Source of the DNA: Metabacillus crassostreae
GTDB lineage: Bacteria; Bacillota; Bacilli; Bacillales; Bacillaceae
Assembly (NCBI RefSeq): GCF_016908395.1
Contig: NZ_JAFBDU010000001.1
Coordinates: 1,178,001-1,242,000 of the forward strand
Direction: 5' to 3'
Length of the DNA stretch: 64,000 nt
Shown: positions 19,450-28,628 of the stretch, in pieces
Numbering within the stretch: position 1 is the stretch's first letter
Layout of the letters: each line of letters opens with the position of its first letter
Notes under the pieces: model-generated
Databases searched by the model: none
The model's input: the letters and a program-made list of their open reading frames with translations, nothing else
What the model was told of the DNA's origin: nothing
Program-made: the position numbers and the translations under genes

Positions 19450-21017
19450 ATCCAGAGATCAACTCCTGTATAAGACAAATTCCCCTGATTATTCGTTAGT
19501 AATTTAAGTGGCTTATCCGATTTTACAGTTAATTCGATAGGCTTTACAGTTACTGAGGTTAACTGATAGTTCATCTCTGCTAATGATTGCTTTAATAAAT
19601 CAGTTTTCCTTAATACGAACTCCTTTAGATCTTTATGATCATTTGTAATAGAAATTGTCATTATCCGATTTTGAATTTGAACATCAATCATTACGTCGGC
19701 TAATTTAGGTAATTGCAAATAGAAGAATATTCGACAAAAAGATGGGTCTATACTCCCGTCTTTTTGTTTCTTTCCTTCCCATTGGATCGTCAAATCCGAT
19801 TGATGATCTAAGAAAAAAAGTGGTATTTGTGTAAAAATTTGCTGTGTTGGACCATGATCCTGTGTTAGTAGTGAATGACCATGTAAACGTTGAACTAAAT
19901 GCTCCATTTGTTCTTTTAGAACAGGTAAATCCACTTCTTTACTAGCTATAATTAATAATTCTTTTAAAGATTGGATATTGTTTTTATCTTCACTCCCATT
20001 CATAACTTGTGAAAATAATTTAACATGACCTAACTGTTTCTCAAGACTTAAAAAATTTGTTAGCACTTCATCCTTAGTGAAAGAGCTCGTCATTTCAGTA
20101 GCAATCTTATTTATAAAATCTGACTCAATTTCACTTAACAATTTCGGTAAGTTAACATATCCATTTAAGTTTTGTACTGATTGCTTCGTCACTTGCTCAC
20201 TTGTATCAAGTAAATTTATTATTTCTCCCTTAACTTGATTGAGAATTTGTTCATCTTGCAATTTTATATTTAATTGAGCTAAAATACGTTGCTCATTATT
20301 AGTAAGATCTCTATGAAGTTCTGGATTACCAATAAAATTAATTACTTTTTCTATTAAATTATTCACTGGATATTGCTTCAAATTTATTAATGATTTTGTC
20401 AAATGCAAGATATTAGGACTGTCTCCTTCGACATTTTGTAATGAATCGATAAGTGAATTAATTTGATTCGTTAAGGGTATATCCGTTTGTGCTTGAACTA
20501 AAGCCCTGATTATCCCTTGTGATATTGGGAAATTTTCTTTTATAGCATATTGAATTGCTTGTATTGTCTCAGGTATTGCTTGTTTGTTTGTATGTTTAAT
20601 AACTTCTATAGCTGCACTAAACTGCTGACTTGTAATTGGTAGCTCTTCTTTCAATAACTGCTTAGCAAGTAGAATATTTTCTTTTGAAGGTTTTTGATGA
20701 AATAGTTGCACTAAATCTTTCGCAGCCTCTTGCTTCGAATTCTTATCATATTCAACCTGTTTTAACATTTTTAAGGAAATTCCTTGTTTCATTGAACCTC
20801 CTACTCTAAACCAATAATTCTCATTTATCGAAATTGACGTTTCTAGCTGTGCAACAAGCTTAGATTGACCTAATTGGATCAACGCCTTTTGATCAGGAAA
20901 TAATTTTACTACTCTGCCTTGAACGATTTGATTTTCTTGTAAAGATAATTTATTTTCTGATTGTGACAACGTAAAACTGTGTTTAAGGAGATTTGAAAAT
21001 GCATTTATGGGATTCAT
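19446..21017 (-). CDS. ylqG: YlqG, FliK C-domain-like protein of unknown function
   Basis: A 523-residue protein, positionally equivalent to B. subtilis ylqG. The first 390 residues are helical, Gln/Asn/Leu-rich and of no clear family. The C-terminal part (about 400-500) resembles the FliK Flg_hook domain: hydrophobic strands FFYLQLPKLADVMIDVQI and RIMTISI followed by a helix with LRKTDLLKQSLAEMNYQL and a strand VTVKPIEL. No signal peptide or membrane helix. It is coupled to ylqH by a four-base overlap. The Flg_hook assignment is by eye and needs a profile search. Confidence 0.75.
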   Translation of the reverse strand: MNPINAFSNLLKHSFTLSQSENKLSLQENQIVQGRVVKLFPDQKALIQLGQSKLVAQLETSISINENYWFRVGGSMKQGISLKMLKQVEYDKNSKQEAAKDLVQLFHQKPSKENILLAKQLLKEELPITSQQFSAAIEVIKHTNKQAIPETIQAIQYAIKENFPISQGIIRALVQAQTDIPLTNQINSLIDSLQNVEGDSPNILHLTKSLINLKQYPVNNLIEKVINFIGNPELHRDLTNNEQRILAQLNIKLQDEQILNQVKGEIINLLDTSEQVTKQSVQNLNGYVNLPKLLSEIESDFINKIATEMTSSFTKDEVLTNFLSLEKQLGHVKLFSQVMNGSEDKNNIQSLKELLIIASKEVDLPVLKEQMEHLVQRLHGHSLLTQDHGPTQQIFTQIPLFFLDHQSDLTIQWEGKKQKDGSIDPSFCRIFFYLQLPKLADVMIDVQIQNRIMTISITNDHKDLKEFVLRKTDLLKQSLAEMNYQLTSVTVKPIELTVKSDKPLKLLTNNQGNLSYTGVDLWI

Positions 21018-21033
21018 TATTATTCTCCTATTC

Positions 21034-21798
21034 TTATAGCAATGCTTTAACTGGGGCGAAACTTTTTCGATGATATTCAGTTACACCATATTGCTTTAAT
21101 GCCTCTAAATGAATTTTAGTTCCATATCCCATATGTTTATCAAATCCATATTGAGGATACTCCTGAGCAAGATTCATCATCATACGATCTCTAGTAACCT
21201 TTGCAATTACAGAACTCGCAGCAATAGACACACTTTTTGCATCACCCTTGATAATAGATTGTTGATCGATAGATATATCTAATTTCATCGCATCCAGTAA
21301 CAAATAATCTGGCTCTATTTTCAAATCCTTAATTGCTTCAGTCATGGCTAGCTTAGTGGCTTCATAAATATTAATGTGATCAATTATTTCTGGTGAAACA
21401 ATTCCAATACCAATAGCTTCTGCATTTTCTTTTATTAATTCAAAATACTGCTCCCTGACAGTAGCTGTGAGCTGCTTAGAATCAGTTAAACCCGGTATGT
21501 AGCAATCTTCCTTCAATATAACAGCTGAAGCAACTACAGGGCCTGCTAGTGGTCCTCTGCCTACCTCATCTATACCTGCAAGTAATCTATAGCCTTTTGT
21601 ACGAGCTTCACGCTCATAACGCAGCATACTATAAAATTGTTGCTGTTTTTGTTTCTCTGCTGCTTCATTCTTATACCACTTTTCAACAAGTTGTTGAACA
21701 CCCTTTCTACTATCCTTTTGACACTCTAGAAAAAAGGGATCATGTTCGCTTTTGATACTAGCTAATTTTTGCTGTACTTCATTTGTAGTTAATGTCAT
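21034..21798 (-). CDS. rnhB: RnhB, ribonuclease HII
   Basis: A 254-residue RNase HII. The catalytic core starts with LLAGIDEVGRGPLAGPVVAS (about 76-95) containing the DEVGRG motif; the later acidic residue is in LLLDAM (about 165-170). The N-terminal 70-residue helical extension is typical of Bacillus RnhB. It removes RNA from RNA-DNA hybrids and single ribonucleotides from DNA. Located after rbgA, as in B. subtilis. Confidence 0.97.
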   Translation of the reverse strand: MTLTTNEVQQKLASIKSEHDPFFLECQKDSRKGVQQLVEKWYKNEAAEKQKQQQFYSMLRYEREARTKGYRLLAGIDEVGRGPLAGPVVASAVILKEDCYIPGLTDSKQLTATVREQYFELIKENAEAIGIGIVSPEIIDHINIYEATKLAMTEAIKDLKIEPDYLLLDAMKLDISIDQQSIIKGDAKSVSIAASSVIAKVTRDRMMMNLAQEYPQYGFDKHMGYGTKIHLEALKQYGVTEYHRKSFAPVKALL

Positions 21799-21862
21799 TA
21801 GTTTTCCCCTACACTTTTTTTACATTTTCATAAATTTATACTTTATATATCGTCAAAGTACA

Positions 21863-21905
21863 TAAAAAATAAAGAGGTTGACCCTAACTAACAGAGTCAA
21901 CCATC
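21863..21905 (-). terminator. Terminator between rbgA and rnhB
   Basis: Minus strand GGTTGAC pairs with GTCAACC around a 13-base loop that can pair further, followed by TCTTTATTTTTT. It closes the lepB-rbgA unit. Confidence 0.75.
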
Positions 21906-21925
21906 CTAAAACTATTTATACTTAT

Positions 21926-22795
21926 TTAAAGCTTATCTTCATTATCAAATTGTGATGGTGTTTCAAATGATAGTCTCCCTAACTTATCCGCTCTAATTTC
22001 TCTTAAAATAAGCTCTGATGTTTTATCATAATCAATGTAGCCACCTTGCATCATACACCCACGCTTTTTACCTATTTCATCAAATAAAGAAACTATCTCT
22101 TCTGGCAGTTCCTCTAAATTATACCGTTCTTGTAATTGATTTGGATAATGATCTTTTAGAAATCTTAAAGCGAATACAGTAATATCTTGAAGATTTAAAA
22201 TAGCATCTTTAATAGCACCTGTAGTAGCTAATTTATAGCCGACTAACTCATCCTCAAATTTTGGCCAGAGAATTCCTGGTGTATCCAAAAGCTCTAATTC
22301 AGTTCCTACTTTTACCCATTGTTGAGCCGTGGTTACCCCTGGTCTATCTCCAGTTTTTGTTATATTTCTTTTGGCTAATCTATTTATTAAAGTAGATTTT
22401 CCTACATTAGGTATTCCGATAATTAATGCCCGAATTGCACGAGGTTTTATTCCTTTGGCAGCCATTTTATCGAACTTTTCCTTCAATAGTACTTTTGAGA
22501 GAGCTGTAATTTGTTTTAAACCAGTACCTGTTTGCGCATCAATAGCAATTGCAGGAATATTTTGTTCTTTAAAATAAGAGATCCATTGTTTAGTAATGAA
22601 ATCATCTGCTTTATCTGCTTTATTCAACAAAACAATTCGTGGCTTTGTTGAAATAATTTCATCAATCATTGGATTTCTTGAAGACATTGGAATTCTAGCA
22701 TCCACAAGTTCAAAGACTATGTCAATTAGTTTAATTTTCTCAGTTACTTGCCTTCTTGCTTTAGCCATATGTCCTGGAAACCATTGTATTGTCAT
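21926..22795 (-). CDS. rbgA: RbgA (YlqF), 50S ribosome assembly GTPase
   Basis: A 289-residue circularly permuted GTPase: G4 motif NKAD (about 58-61) precedes G1 GIPNVGKS (about 127-134), then the G2 GVTTAQQW and G3 DTPGI. The N-terminal [16 protein letters not shown] is the family signature. In B. subtilis RbgA is essential for late assembly of the large subunit, including incorporation of uL16. The C-terminal ANTAR-like region is present. Confidence 0.97.
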   Translation of the reverse strand: MTIQWFPGHMAKARRQVTEKIKLIDIVFELVDARIPMSSRNPMIDEIISTKPRIVLLNKADKADDFITKQWISYFKEQNIPAIAIDAQTGTGLKQITALSKVLLKEKFDKMAAKGIKPRAIRALIIGIPNVGKSTLINRLAKRNITKTGDRPGVTTAQQWVKVGTELELLDTPGILWPKFEDELVGYKLATTGAIKDAILNLQDITVFALRFLKDHYPNQLQERYNLEELPEEIVSLFDEIGKKRGCMMQGGYIDYDKTSELILREIRADKLGRLSFETPSQFDNEDKL

Positions 22796-22813
22796 AAAAA
22801 CACCTTCTTTACA

Positions 22814-23365
22814 TTACTCAGTAAATCTTATATCTGATATTGGCCAATAAACCAAGCTTGTTTTACCCATAACCTCTTCTATTGGCACAGTACCAATATG
22901 TCTGCTATCCTTACTTTGCCGTCTATTATCTCCCATAACAAATATATGACCTTCTGGTACTGTGGGTTGACCAATGATGCTTTCTAAATTAAAGGGTTCA
23001 GTTAATGGCCCATCGATAAGTTGATTTTGATAATCCTCAAGATATGGTTCAGCATATTCTTTTCCATTAATAATAAGAGTATCATTTTTGTACTCAACAG
23101 TATCACCTGGTAAGCCAATTACTCTTTTAATATAATCTCTATCTGAAGTAGCATGGAAGACTACGATATCAAAGCGTTTTGGTTCACCAATTTTATAAGA
23201 AAACTTATTGACGATCATTCGATCTTGCGTATGTAAAGTCGGCATCATGGAGAATCCATCAACTACGATTGGAGCAAAAAAGAAATATCTTATAATAGCA
23301 GCTAGTAATACAGCTATTGTAAGTGCCTTTATCCATTCAAGTAGCTCATTTTTCTTTTTTGTCAT
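22814..23365 (-). CDS. lepB: Type I signal peptidase (SipS/LepB family)
   Basis: A 183-residue protein from the chosen ATG. One N-terminal transmembrane helix (about 11-29), then Ser39 in GFSMMPTL and Lys80 in RDYIKRVIGLPGD form the catalytic dyad; GDNRRQSKDSRHIG near the C-terminus is the last conserved box. It removes signal peptides from secreted proteins. AGGTG lies five bases before this ATG; the frame is open 11 codons upstream but without support. It lies between rplS and rbgA, where B. subtilis has no signal peptidase gene. Confidence 0.95.
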   Translation of the reverse strand: MTKKKNELLEWIKALTIAVLLAAIIRYFFFAPIVVDGFSMMPTLHTQDRMIVNKFSYKIGEPKRFDIVVFHATSDRDYIKRVIGLPGDTVEYKNDTLIINGKEYAEPYLEDYQNQLIDGPLTEPFNLESIIGQPTVPEGHIFVMGDNRRQSKDSRHIGTVPIEEVMGKTSLVYWPISDIRFTE

Positions 23366-23569
23366 TTTTTCACCTACTCTAGCAATCATTATAACCACAG
23401 TCTATATAGTACTATACCCTATTACAAATGTAGTAATAGAAGTTTTTTAGATATCTTTAAACTTGAACTTGGTTGTTGGTCACCTTGTACCTGAACTCAG
23501 TCCTTTGAGACTGTTTTTTCAATTTTGAAAGTGACAAATTAAATTATAGACTTAAGAATAGCCTATTGA

Positions 23570-23602
23570 AAAAGGAGCTTGTTTAATAACAAGCTCCTTT
23601 TC
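23570..23602 (-). terminator. Rho-independent terminator of rplS
   Basis: Minus strand GGAGCTTGTT, four-base loop, AACAAGCTCC, then five T. Perfect stem; the gene-free remainder up to lepB (about 23366-23569) has no other convincing feature. Confidence 0.92.
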
Positions 23603-23660
23603 AACTATACGGACAGTTAGCTGACCCATATATTTGAGACTTAGCATAAGCTAAGCTATC

Positions 23661-24005
23661 TTATCGAATTTCTTTGATACGCGCTTTTTTACCACGTAAT
23701 TGACGTAGGTAGTAAAGTTTAGCACGGCGAACTTTACCGCGACGAATTACTTCTAATAACGCGATCTTTGGTGTGTGTACAGGGAAAGTACGCTCAACAC
23801 CTACACCGTAAGAAATCTTACGAACTGTAAATGTTTCACTAATTCCACCACCACGACGCTTAATCACAACACCTTCAAACACCTGAATACGCTCACGAGT
23901 ACCCTCTACAACTTTAACGTGTACACGTACTGTATCACCAGGACGGAATGCAGGAAGATCAGATTTTAATTGTTCTTTTGTGATTTCTTCAATTAGTTTT
24001 TGCAT
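23661..24005 (-). CDS. rplS: Ribosomal protein L19 (bL19)
   Basis: A 114-residue protein from [13 protein letters not shown], the normal length. Conserved [21 protein letters not shown] and [10 protein letters not shown] are present. AAGGAG precedes this ATG. The open frame extends 31 codons upstream, but that stretch is the 5' leader of the mRNA and not part of the protein. It follows trmD and has its own promoter. Confidence 0.98.
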   Translation of the reverse strand: MQKLIEEITKEQLKSDLPAFRPGDTVRVHVKVVEGTRERIQVFEGVVIKRRGGGISETFTVRKISYGVGVERTFPVHTPKIALLEVIRRGKVRRAKLYYLRQLRGKKARIKEIR

Positions 24006-24121
24006 CGTTTTCAACTCCTTCCAACAGACGCTCATTCCAATATATTCATTGCAGCGGAACATCGTTTTAAAGCCTGCTCTCTCCGAAAGCATCCACAAGG
24101 AGCCTTCTTGAGCAAGTCACG
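24006..24121 (-). ncRNA. Probable L19-type ribosomal protein leader of rplS
   Basis: About 115 bases of leader between the predicted start of transcription and the rplS ATG. They can form several helices (for example TGCTC with GAGCA, and TTCC with GGAA near the ribosome binding site). L19 leader structures upstream of rplS are known in low-GC Gram-positives. I have not folded it or compared it with the covariance model. Confidence 0.5.
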
Positions 24122-24127
24122 AGATTC

Positions 24128-24156
24128 ATCATACCATAAAGACTATTGACCTGCAA
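24128..24156 (-). promoter_or_regulatory. SigA promoter of rplS
   Basis: Minus strand TTGCAG, 17-base spacer, TATGAT. Both hexamers are close to consensus with ideal spacing. It lies between trmD and the rplS leader, so L19 can be made separately from the operon upstream. Confidence 0.65.
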
Positions 24157-24159
24157 TAG

Positions 24160-24894
24160 TTAGTTCCCATTTTTTAAGGTTTTTATAAATGATTGTTGCT
24201 TTTCTGTTAGTGGGTAAGAATCTAATAAATCTGGTCTTCTATTAAAGGTCCTTCTAAGAGACTCTTCCTCACGCCACTCTGCTATTTTTTTATGATTTCC
24301 TGAAAGAAGTACATCTGGAACCTTTAGACCTCTAAAATCTGCTGGTCTAGTGTAATGAGGGTGTTCTAACAATCCAGAGCTATACGAATCAAGTACAGGT
24401 GAATCTTCATTTCCTAATACACCTGGTAACAGACGAACAACACTATCTGCTATGACCATAGAAGCAAGCTCACCACCTGTTAATACAAAATCTCCAATAG
24501 AGATCTCATCTGTAACTAGATTTTCTCTTATACGCTCATCATAGCCTTCATAATGGCCACAAATGAACAATAGGTGTTCTTCTTTAGCAAGTTGCTCTGC
24601 TTTTTCTTGTGTATACCTCTCACCTTGAGGACACACAAGAATAACTTTAGGCTTTGAATTTGTTTTATTTTTAATATCTTCCACTGCATCAAAAATAGGT
24701 TGTGGCTGTAAAACCATTCCCGCTCCTCCACCATATGGGTAATCATCAACATTATGGTGTTTGTTTGTGGAGTAGTCACGAAAATTCATTACTCTAAATT
24801 CTACTGCAGCTTTTTCTTGCGCCTTTTTTAAGATAGATTCATTTAAAACACCTTGAAACATTTCAGGAAAAAGTGTTAGAAAGTCAATCTTCAT
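24160..24894 (-). CDS. trmD: TrmD, tRNA (guanine-N1)-methyltransferase
   Basis: A 244-residue SPOUT methyltransferase that methylates G37 next to the anticodon. [13 protein letters not shown] opens the protein; the trefoil knot has [13 protein letters not shown] (about 109-121) and [17 protein letters not shown] (about 135-151). The ATG overlaps the rimM stop by one base (TAATG). Confidence 0.98.
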   Translation of the reverse strand: MKIDFLTLFPEMFQGVLNESILKKAQEKAAVEFRVMNFRDYSTNKHHNVDDYPYGGGAGMVLQPQPIFDAVEDIKNKTNSKPKVILVCPQGERYTQEKAEQLAKEEHLLFICGHYEGYDERIRENLVTDEISIGDFVLTGGELASMVIADSVVRLLPGVLGNEDSPVLDSYSSGLLEHPHYTRPADFRGLKVPDVLLSGNHKKIAEWREEESLRRTFNRRPDLLDSYPLTEKQQSFIKTLKNGN

Positions 24895-25415
24895 TAGTCT
24901 AGTAATCCCTCCATAGGAGTGATGATAATTTTCTTATCCTCAATATTAATTTCACTAACAATATCATCAATATATGGTACAAGTAGATCTTTTCCTTCTT
25001 TTCTTTTCACAACCCAAACATCATTTGCTCCAGTAGCTAAGATTTCACGGATAACACCAATCTCAAGCCCATCATTTGTAAACATCTTACAACCAATAAT
25101 CTCATGGAAATAATACTCTCCGTCATCTAACTCAGTCAATTGATCTTCTGTTACTTTTAATAATGAACCTTTAAATGGCTCAACATCTTGAATAGAGTTC
25201 ATTCCTTTAAAAGTCAATAAGTCAAAGTTTTTATGAACACGATGACTATCAACTACTACTTCAAGATGTTCCTCAGAGTTTTCTTTAAATATGTATAGTT
25301 TATTTCCTGGCTGATATCTTTCATCTGCGAAATCCGTCTTTGAAATAACACGAACTTCTCCTCTAACTCCATGTGTATTTACAATCTTTCCTACATTAAA
25401 CCATTTTTCTGCCAT
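24894..25415 (-). CDS. rimM: RimM, 16S rRNA-processing/30S assembly factor
   Basis: A 173-residue protein from [20 protein letters not shown], with an N-terminal RimM barrel and a C-terminal PRC barrel ([19 protein letters not shown] and [10 protein letters not shown]). It binds S19 and helps mature the 30S head. GAGGTG precedes this ATG at six bases; the frame opens three codons earlier without a site. It lies five bases after ylqD. Confidence 0.96.
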   Translation of the reverse strand: MAEKWFNVGKIVNTHGVRGEVRVISKTDFADERYQPGNKLYIFKENSEEHLEVVVDSHRVHKNFDLLTFKGMNSIQDVEPFKGSLLKVTEDQLTELDDGEYYFHEIIGCKMFTNDGLEIGVIREILATGANDVWVVKRKEGKDLLVPYIDDIVSEINIEDKKIIITPMEGLLD

Positions 25416-25420
25416 AATTA

Positions 25421-25801
25421 TCACCTCAGGCGTATTTGATCTATAATTCCATCTTTAATCACAATTGTTTTTTCTTTCATTATTTCTGACCAATTATCAC
25501 CAACATTTACTTCTATAATAGCTTCTACTTCTTTTTCTTTTAACTCGCTACCAAGTGGTAAGATATTGACTTGCTCTAGCTGAAATTCAACGAGCTTGAT
25601 TTTCTCTCGTCTTTTATCTATCTCTTTTAGATATTGAGTTGCTAATGATTTACTCGTTTTTTCGATTTTCTTATATTCAAAATACAATTGGTCACATTCT
25701 TGTTCTAGTCTTTTTTTCTTTTCTGTAAACTGTTTGATTAATTCTTGTTTACTTGTCTCAGTTATAGTCTGTTTGACCGTTACGTGGTGGAGTATATTCA
25801 T
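25421..25801 (-). CDS. ylqD: YlqD-family protein
   Basis: A 126-residue protein from [19 protein letters not shown], mostly a charged coiled coil (about 20-75) followed by a small beta-rich C-terminus ([19 protein letters not shown]). It is positionally and in layout equivalent to B. subtilis YlqD between khpA and rimM. Function unknown. GGGGAGG precedes the chosen ATG; 15 upstream codons in the open frame are discarded. Confidence 0.9.
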   Translation of the reverse strand: MNILHHVTVKQTITETSKQELIKQFTEKKKRLEQECDQLYFEYKKIEKTSKSLATQYLKEIDKRREKIKLVEFQLEQVNILPLGSELKEKEVEAIIEVNVGDNWSEIMKEKTIVIKDGIIDQIRLR

Positions 25802-25956
25802 TATTGTTCCTCCCCTACTAAGCTTCATACAACAATAAACCTTCAAGTAACCTATATTTATCCTTCATCTCTATCTCTATAGTTCAAGAAAAGCACAAGG
25901 TCCCTGCTTAAGACCTTTTTAGCTAAACTCTAAATTTTTATACGTTCTTACCTATC

Positions 25957-25988
25957 AAAAAAAGGTGAGGAATCTTCCTCACCTTTTT
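25957..25988 (-). terminator. Terminator after khpA
   Basis: Minus strand AAAAGGTGAGGA pairs with TCCTCACCTTTT around a short loop, followed by T. It touches the khpA stop, so ylqD-rimM-trmD may depend partly on read-through or a separate promoter. Confidence 0.88.
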
Positions 25989-26233
25989 CAGTCGTTAATT
26001 TCAAGTTGAATTCTTTTAGATGAATTAGATCCTGCTGCATATACAACAGACCGAATCGCTTTTGCTATACGTCCTTGTTTACCAATCACCTTGCCTACGT
26101 CATCTTTATGAACAGATAAACGAAACGTAATTTGATCTTCCTGAACAAGTTCAGTTATTTCAATATTCTCTGGTGAATCAACAAGTGGTTTAACAATAAC
26201 AGCGATCAACTCTTTCATCTCATGTACATTCAT
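25988..26233 (-). CDS. khpA: KhpA (YlqC), KH-domain RNA-binding protein
   Basis: An 81-residue single KH-domain protein. The GXXG loop is GKQG in VGKVIGKQGRIAKAIR (about 47-62). KhpA pairs with KhpB/Jag in Gram-positives and affects cell elongation and RNA stability. Its ATG overlaps the rpsP stop by one base (TAATG). Confidence 0.95.
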   Translation of the reverse strand: MNVHEMKELIAVIVKPLVDSPENIEITELVQEDQITFRLSVHKDDVGKVIGKQGRIAKAIRSVVYAAGSNSSKRIQLEIND

Positions 26234-26505
26234 TACTTGCTATTTTTTGCGTTATGGAATTTTTCCATAATGCCTTGTTTAGAGAACAAGTTACGAACTG
26301 TATCAGAAGGTTTAGCACCATCCTGCATCCATTTTAATGCTAACTCTTCATTGATTTTAACTTCTGCTGGTTGAGTAACTGGGTTGTATGTTCCAACTAC
26401 TTCGATGTCACGTCCATCACGTGGTGAACGAGAATCTGCTACTACAATACGATAAAAAGGAGATTTTTTTGCTCCCATACGTTTCAAACGAATTTTAACT
26501 GCCAT
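26233..26505 (-). CDS. rpsP: Ribosomal protein S16 (bS16)
   Basis: A 90-residue protein from [20 protein letters not shown], the normal N-terminus and length. GGAGGTGC precedes this ATG. The 16 extra upstream codons in the open frame belong to the leader. It lies between ffh and khpA as in B. subtilis. Confidence 0.98.
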   Translation of the reverse strand: MAVKIRLKRMGAKKSPFYRIVVADSRSPRDGRDIEVVGTYNPVTQPAEVKINEELALKWMQDGAKPSDTVRNLFSKQGIMEKFHNAKNSK

Positions 26506-26543
26506 TTTATAAAGCACCTCCGAAAATGTTTCAACAAGATAGT

Positions 26544-26572
26544 ATATTATCAAATAAATTATATGATGTAAA
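26544..26572 (-). promoter_or_regulatory. Candidate SigA promoter of rpsP
   Basis: Minus strand TTTACA, 17-base spacer, TAATAT with a TG one base upstream (extended -10). It would start an rpsP-khpA transcript about 35 bases before the ATG. Confidence 0.5.
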
Positions 26573-26664
26573 GGTTTTTTTCTTGTCAGAAGAAAATTCC
26601 TTTAGAAAAACGAATTAAAACCTAAGTTTGTAGTCAATTTTGATATATAAATCATCATAAATTG

Positions 26665-28005
26665 TTACATAAAAGGAAATTTCATCCCTTTTTTCTTACC
26701 TTTTGACATTGTTGTCATTTGTTTCATCATTTTTTTCATGTCTTCAAATTGCTTTAGCAGGCGGTTTACTTCCTGAACAGAAGTTCCACTTCCTTTAGCA
26801 ATTCTTTTTTTACGTGAAGCATTCATCATTTCAGGATTGATTTTTTCAGCAGCTGTCATTGACTTAATAATTGCTTCAACATGACTAATCTGTTTTTCAT
26901 CAACCTGTAAATTTTTCAGACCCTTCATCTTATTAGCACCAGGTAACATGCCAATTAGATCCTCTAAAGGACCCATGTTGCGTACCTGACCTAACTGTTC
27001 AAGGAAATCATCAAAAGTAAATGATGCAGTTCTCATCTTTTGCTCTAACTCTTTTGCTTTTTCAGCATCAACATTTGTTTGAGCCTTTTCAATGAGTGTT
27101 AAAACATCACCCATCCCTAAAATACGTGAAGCCATTCGTTCAGGATGAAATGCTTCAATTGCATCTAGTTTTTCACCAAGACCTACAAACTTAATAGGCG
27201 TCTCAGTAACAGAACGAATTGATAATGCCGCTCCACCACGTGTATCACCATCAAGTTTCGTAAGAACGACCCCTGTTAAACCGAGCAATTCATTGAAGCT
27301 TTTCGCCACATTTACAGCATCTTGACCAGTCATTGCATCAACCACTAAGAAGATTTCGTCAGGTTTTGCAATTGCTTTAACCTGTTCGAGTTCTTCCATC
27401 AAATGCTCATCTATATGTAGACGACCGGCTGTGTCAATTAACACATAGTCATGATGCTCTTCTTTGGCATGTTCAAGAGCCCTTTTAGCAATTTCAACTG
27501 GGCTTACTTGATCACCTAAAGAAAACACAGGCATATCTAACTGTTTACCTAACGTTTCCAACTGTTTAATTGCTGCAGGGCGGTAAATATCTGCAGCTAC
27601 TAACAACGGTTTACGATTATGTTTCTTTCGCAATAGATTTGCAAGCTTTCCAGTTGTCGTTGTTTTACCAGCACCCTGTAAACCAACCATCATAATCACT
27701 GTTGGTGGACGATTTGAAACAGCAATTTTACTCTGTTCTCCACCCATTAGTTCAGTTAGTTCTTCTTTTACAACTTTAATAACCTGTTGGCCTGGTGTTA
27801 AGCTTTTCATTACCTCTTGACCAACAGCACGTTCACTTACGCGTTTAATAAAGTCTTTCACAACTTTAAAGTTTACATCCGCTTCTAACAGAGCAAGGCG
27901 AACTTCTCGCATCATCTCTTTTACATCCGCTTCTGAAACCTTTCCTTTACCGCGTATTTTCGCCATCGTATTTTGCAGTCGGTCGGCTAATCCTTCAAAT
28001 GCCAT
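26665..28005 (-). CDS. ffh: Ffh, signal recognition particle GTPase
   Basis: A 446-residue SRP54 protein: N domain (1-90), G domain with GLQGAGKTTT at about 108-117, DTAGRL and TKLDGDTRGG, then the methionine-rich M domain (about 300-446) that binds 4.5S RNA and signal sequences, ending in MMKQMTTMSKGKKKGMKF. It targets nascent membrane and secreted proteins to FtsY, encoded nearby. Confidence 0.98.
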   Translation of the reverse strand: MAFEGLADRLQNTMAKIRGKGKVSEADVKEMMREVRLALLEADVNFKVVKDFIKRVSERAVGQEVMKSLTPGQQVIKVVKEELTELMGGEQSKIAVSNRPPTVIMMVGLQGAGKTTTTGKLANLLRKKHNRKPLLVAADIYRPAAIKQLETLGKQLDMPVFSLGDQVSPVEIAKRALEHAKEEHHDYVLIDTAGRLHIDEHLMEELEQVKAIAKPDEIFLVVDAMTGQDAVNVAKSFNELLGLTGVVLTKLDGDTRGGAALSIRSVTETPIKFVGLGEKLDAIEAFHPERMASRILGMGDVLTLIEKAQTNVDAEKAKELEQKMRTASFTFDDFLEQLGQVRNMGPLEDLIGMLPGANKMKGLKNLQVDEKQISHVEAIIKSMTAAEKINPEMMNASRKKRIAKGSGTSVQEVNRLLKQFEDMKKMMKQMTTMSKGKKKGMKFPFM

Positions 28006-28017
28006 AAATGCCGCCTC

Positions 28018-28350
28018 CTAATCTAATTTCTCAAGTTCATTTAGTAATGTATCAAACTCTTGTTGATTTTCCATGCTAGACGAAAATTCTCGAAGTTTTG
28101 TCATTAATTTTTGACGCTCTTGAAATTTTTGAAATAATAATAGCTTTTCTTCATATTGCTCTAGCATTGCATCAGTACGCTTAATGTTATCGTAAACAGC
28201 TTGTCTACTAACATCATACTCTTCTGCAATTTCACCAAGGGAGAAATCATCTAGATAGTATAACGACATATAGCTTTTTTGTTTAGGCGTTAGCAACGAT
28301 TGATAAAAATCAAAGAGAAAAGTCAGCCTCGTCGTTTTTTCAAGCGTCAT
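28018..28350 (-). CDS. ylxM: YlxM, SRP-operon helix-turn-helix protein
   Basis: A 110-residue protein with a sigma-70 region-4-like helix-turn-helix, [20 protein letters not shown] at about 31-50, followed by a coiled C-terminal tail. It belongs to the UPF0122/YlxM family, which is found with ffh and binds SRP components in some streptococci. AAAGGGGTG precedes the ATG. It is separated from ffh by 12 bases and has its own promoter upstream. Confidence 0.93.
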   Translation of the reverse strand: MTLEKTTRLTFLFDFYQSLLTPKQKSYMSLYYLDDFSLGEIAEEYDVSRQAVYDNIKRTDAMLEQYEEKLLLFQKFQERQKLMTKLREFSSSMENQQEFDTLLNELEKLD

Positions 28351-28392
28351 GTCGTCACCCCTTTGTTAAGTGAATTACCTTTACACCTTAAC

Positions 28393-28421
28393 ATTCTACA
28401 TATGTAGCTTTTTCTTGTCAA
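28393..28421 (-). promoter_or_regulatory. SigA promoter of the ylxM-ffh operon with a palindrome in the spacer
   Basis: Minus strand TTGACA, 17-base spacer, TAGAAT: a near-consensus promoter. The perfect 12-bp palindrome CTACATATGTAG (28396-28407) covers the end of the spacer and the start of the -10 box, a good place for a repressor site. Confidence 0.75.
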
Positions 28422-28548
28422 GTATAAACTAAATGAAGTCTATTTAAGTAAGCATTGTTGCTTTAAGTTTAAAGAAATCCCCTTAAACAAGTACTCTTTT
28501 TGTGTGTTTAAACAAATAAAAAGCTCTAGACACCGGATAGTATTGACT

Positions 28549-28605
28549 CAAAATAAAAAGTCAAATTTATACAATGTAGATTAAACATTATAAAAACTTG
28601 ACTTC
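28549..28605 (-). terminator. Terminator of the rnc-smc-ftsY unit
   Basis: A 20-base stem on the minus strand (AAGTCAAG...AATGT with ACATTG...TTGACTT) with two G-U pairs and one mismatch, followed by TTTATTTT. The wobble pairs are only favourable in minus-strand RNA, which supports its use after ftsY. Confidence 0.85.
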
Positions 28606-28628
28606 TTTATCTTACTCTTAATCTTTAT

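Noticed and set aside
23501-23525. Plus-strand stem CAGTC/GACTG followed by six T
   Set aside because: The stem is only five base pairs and no plus-strand gene lies upstream.
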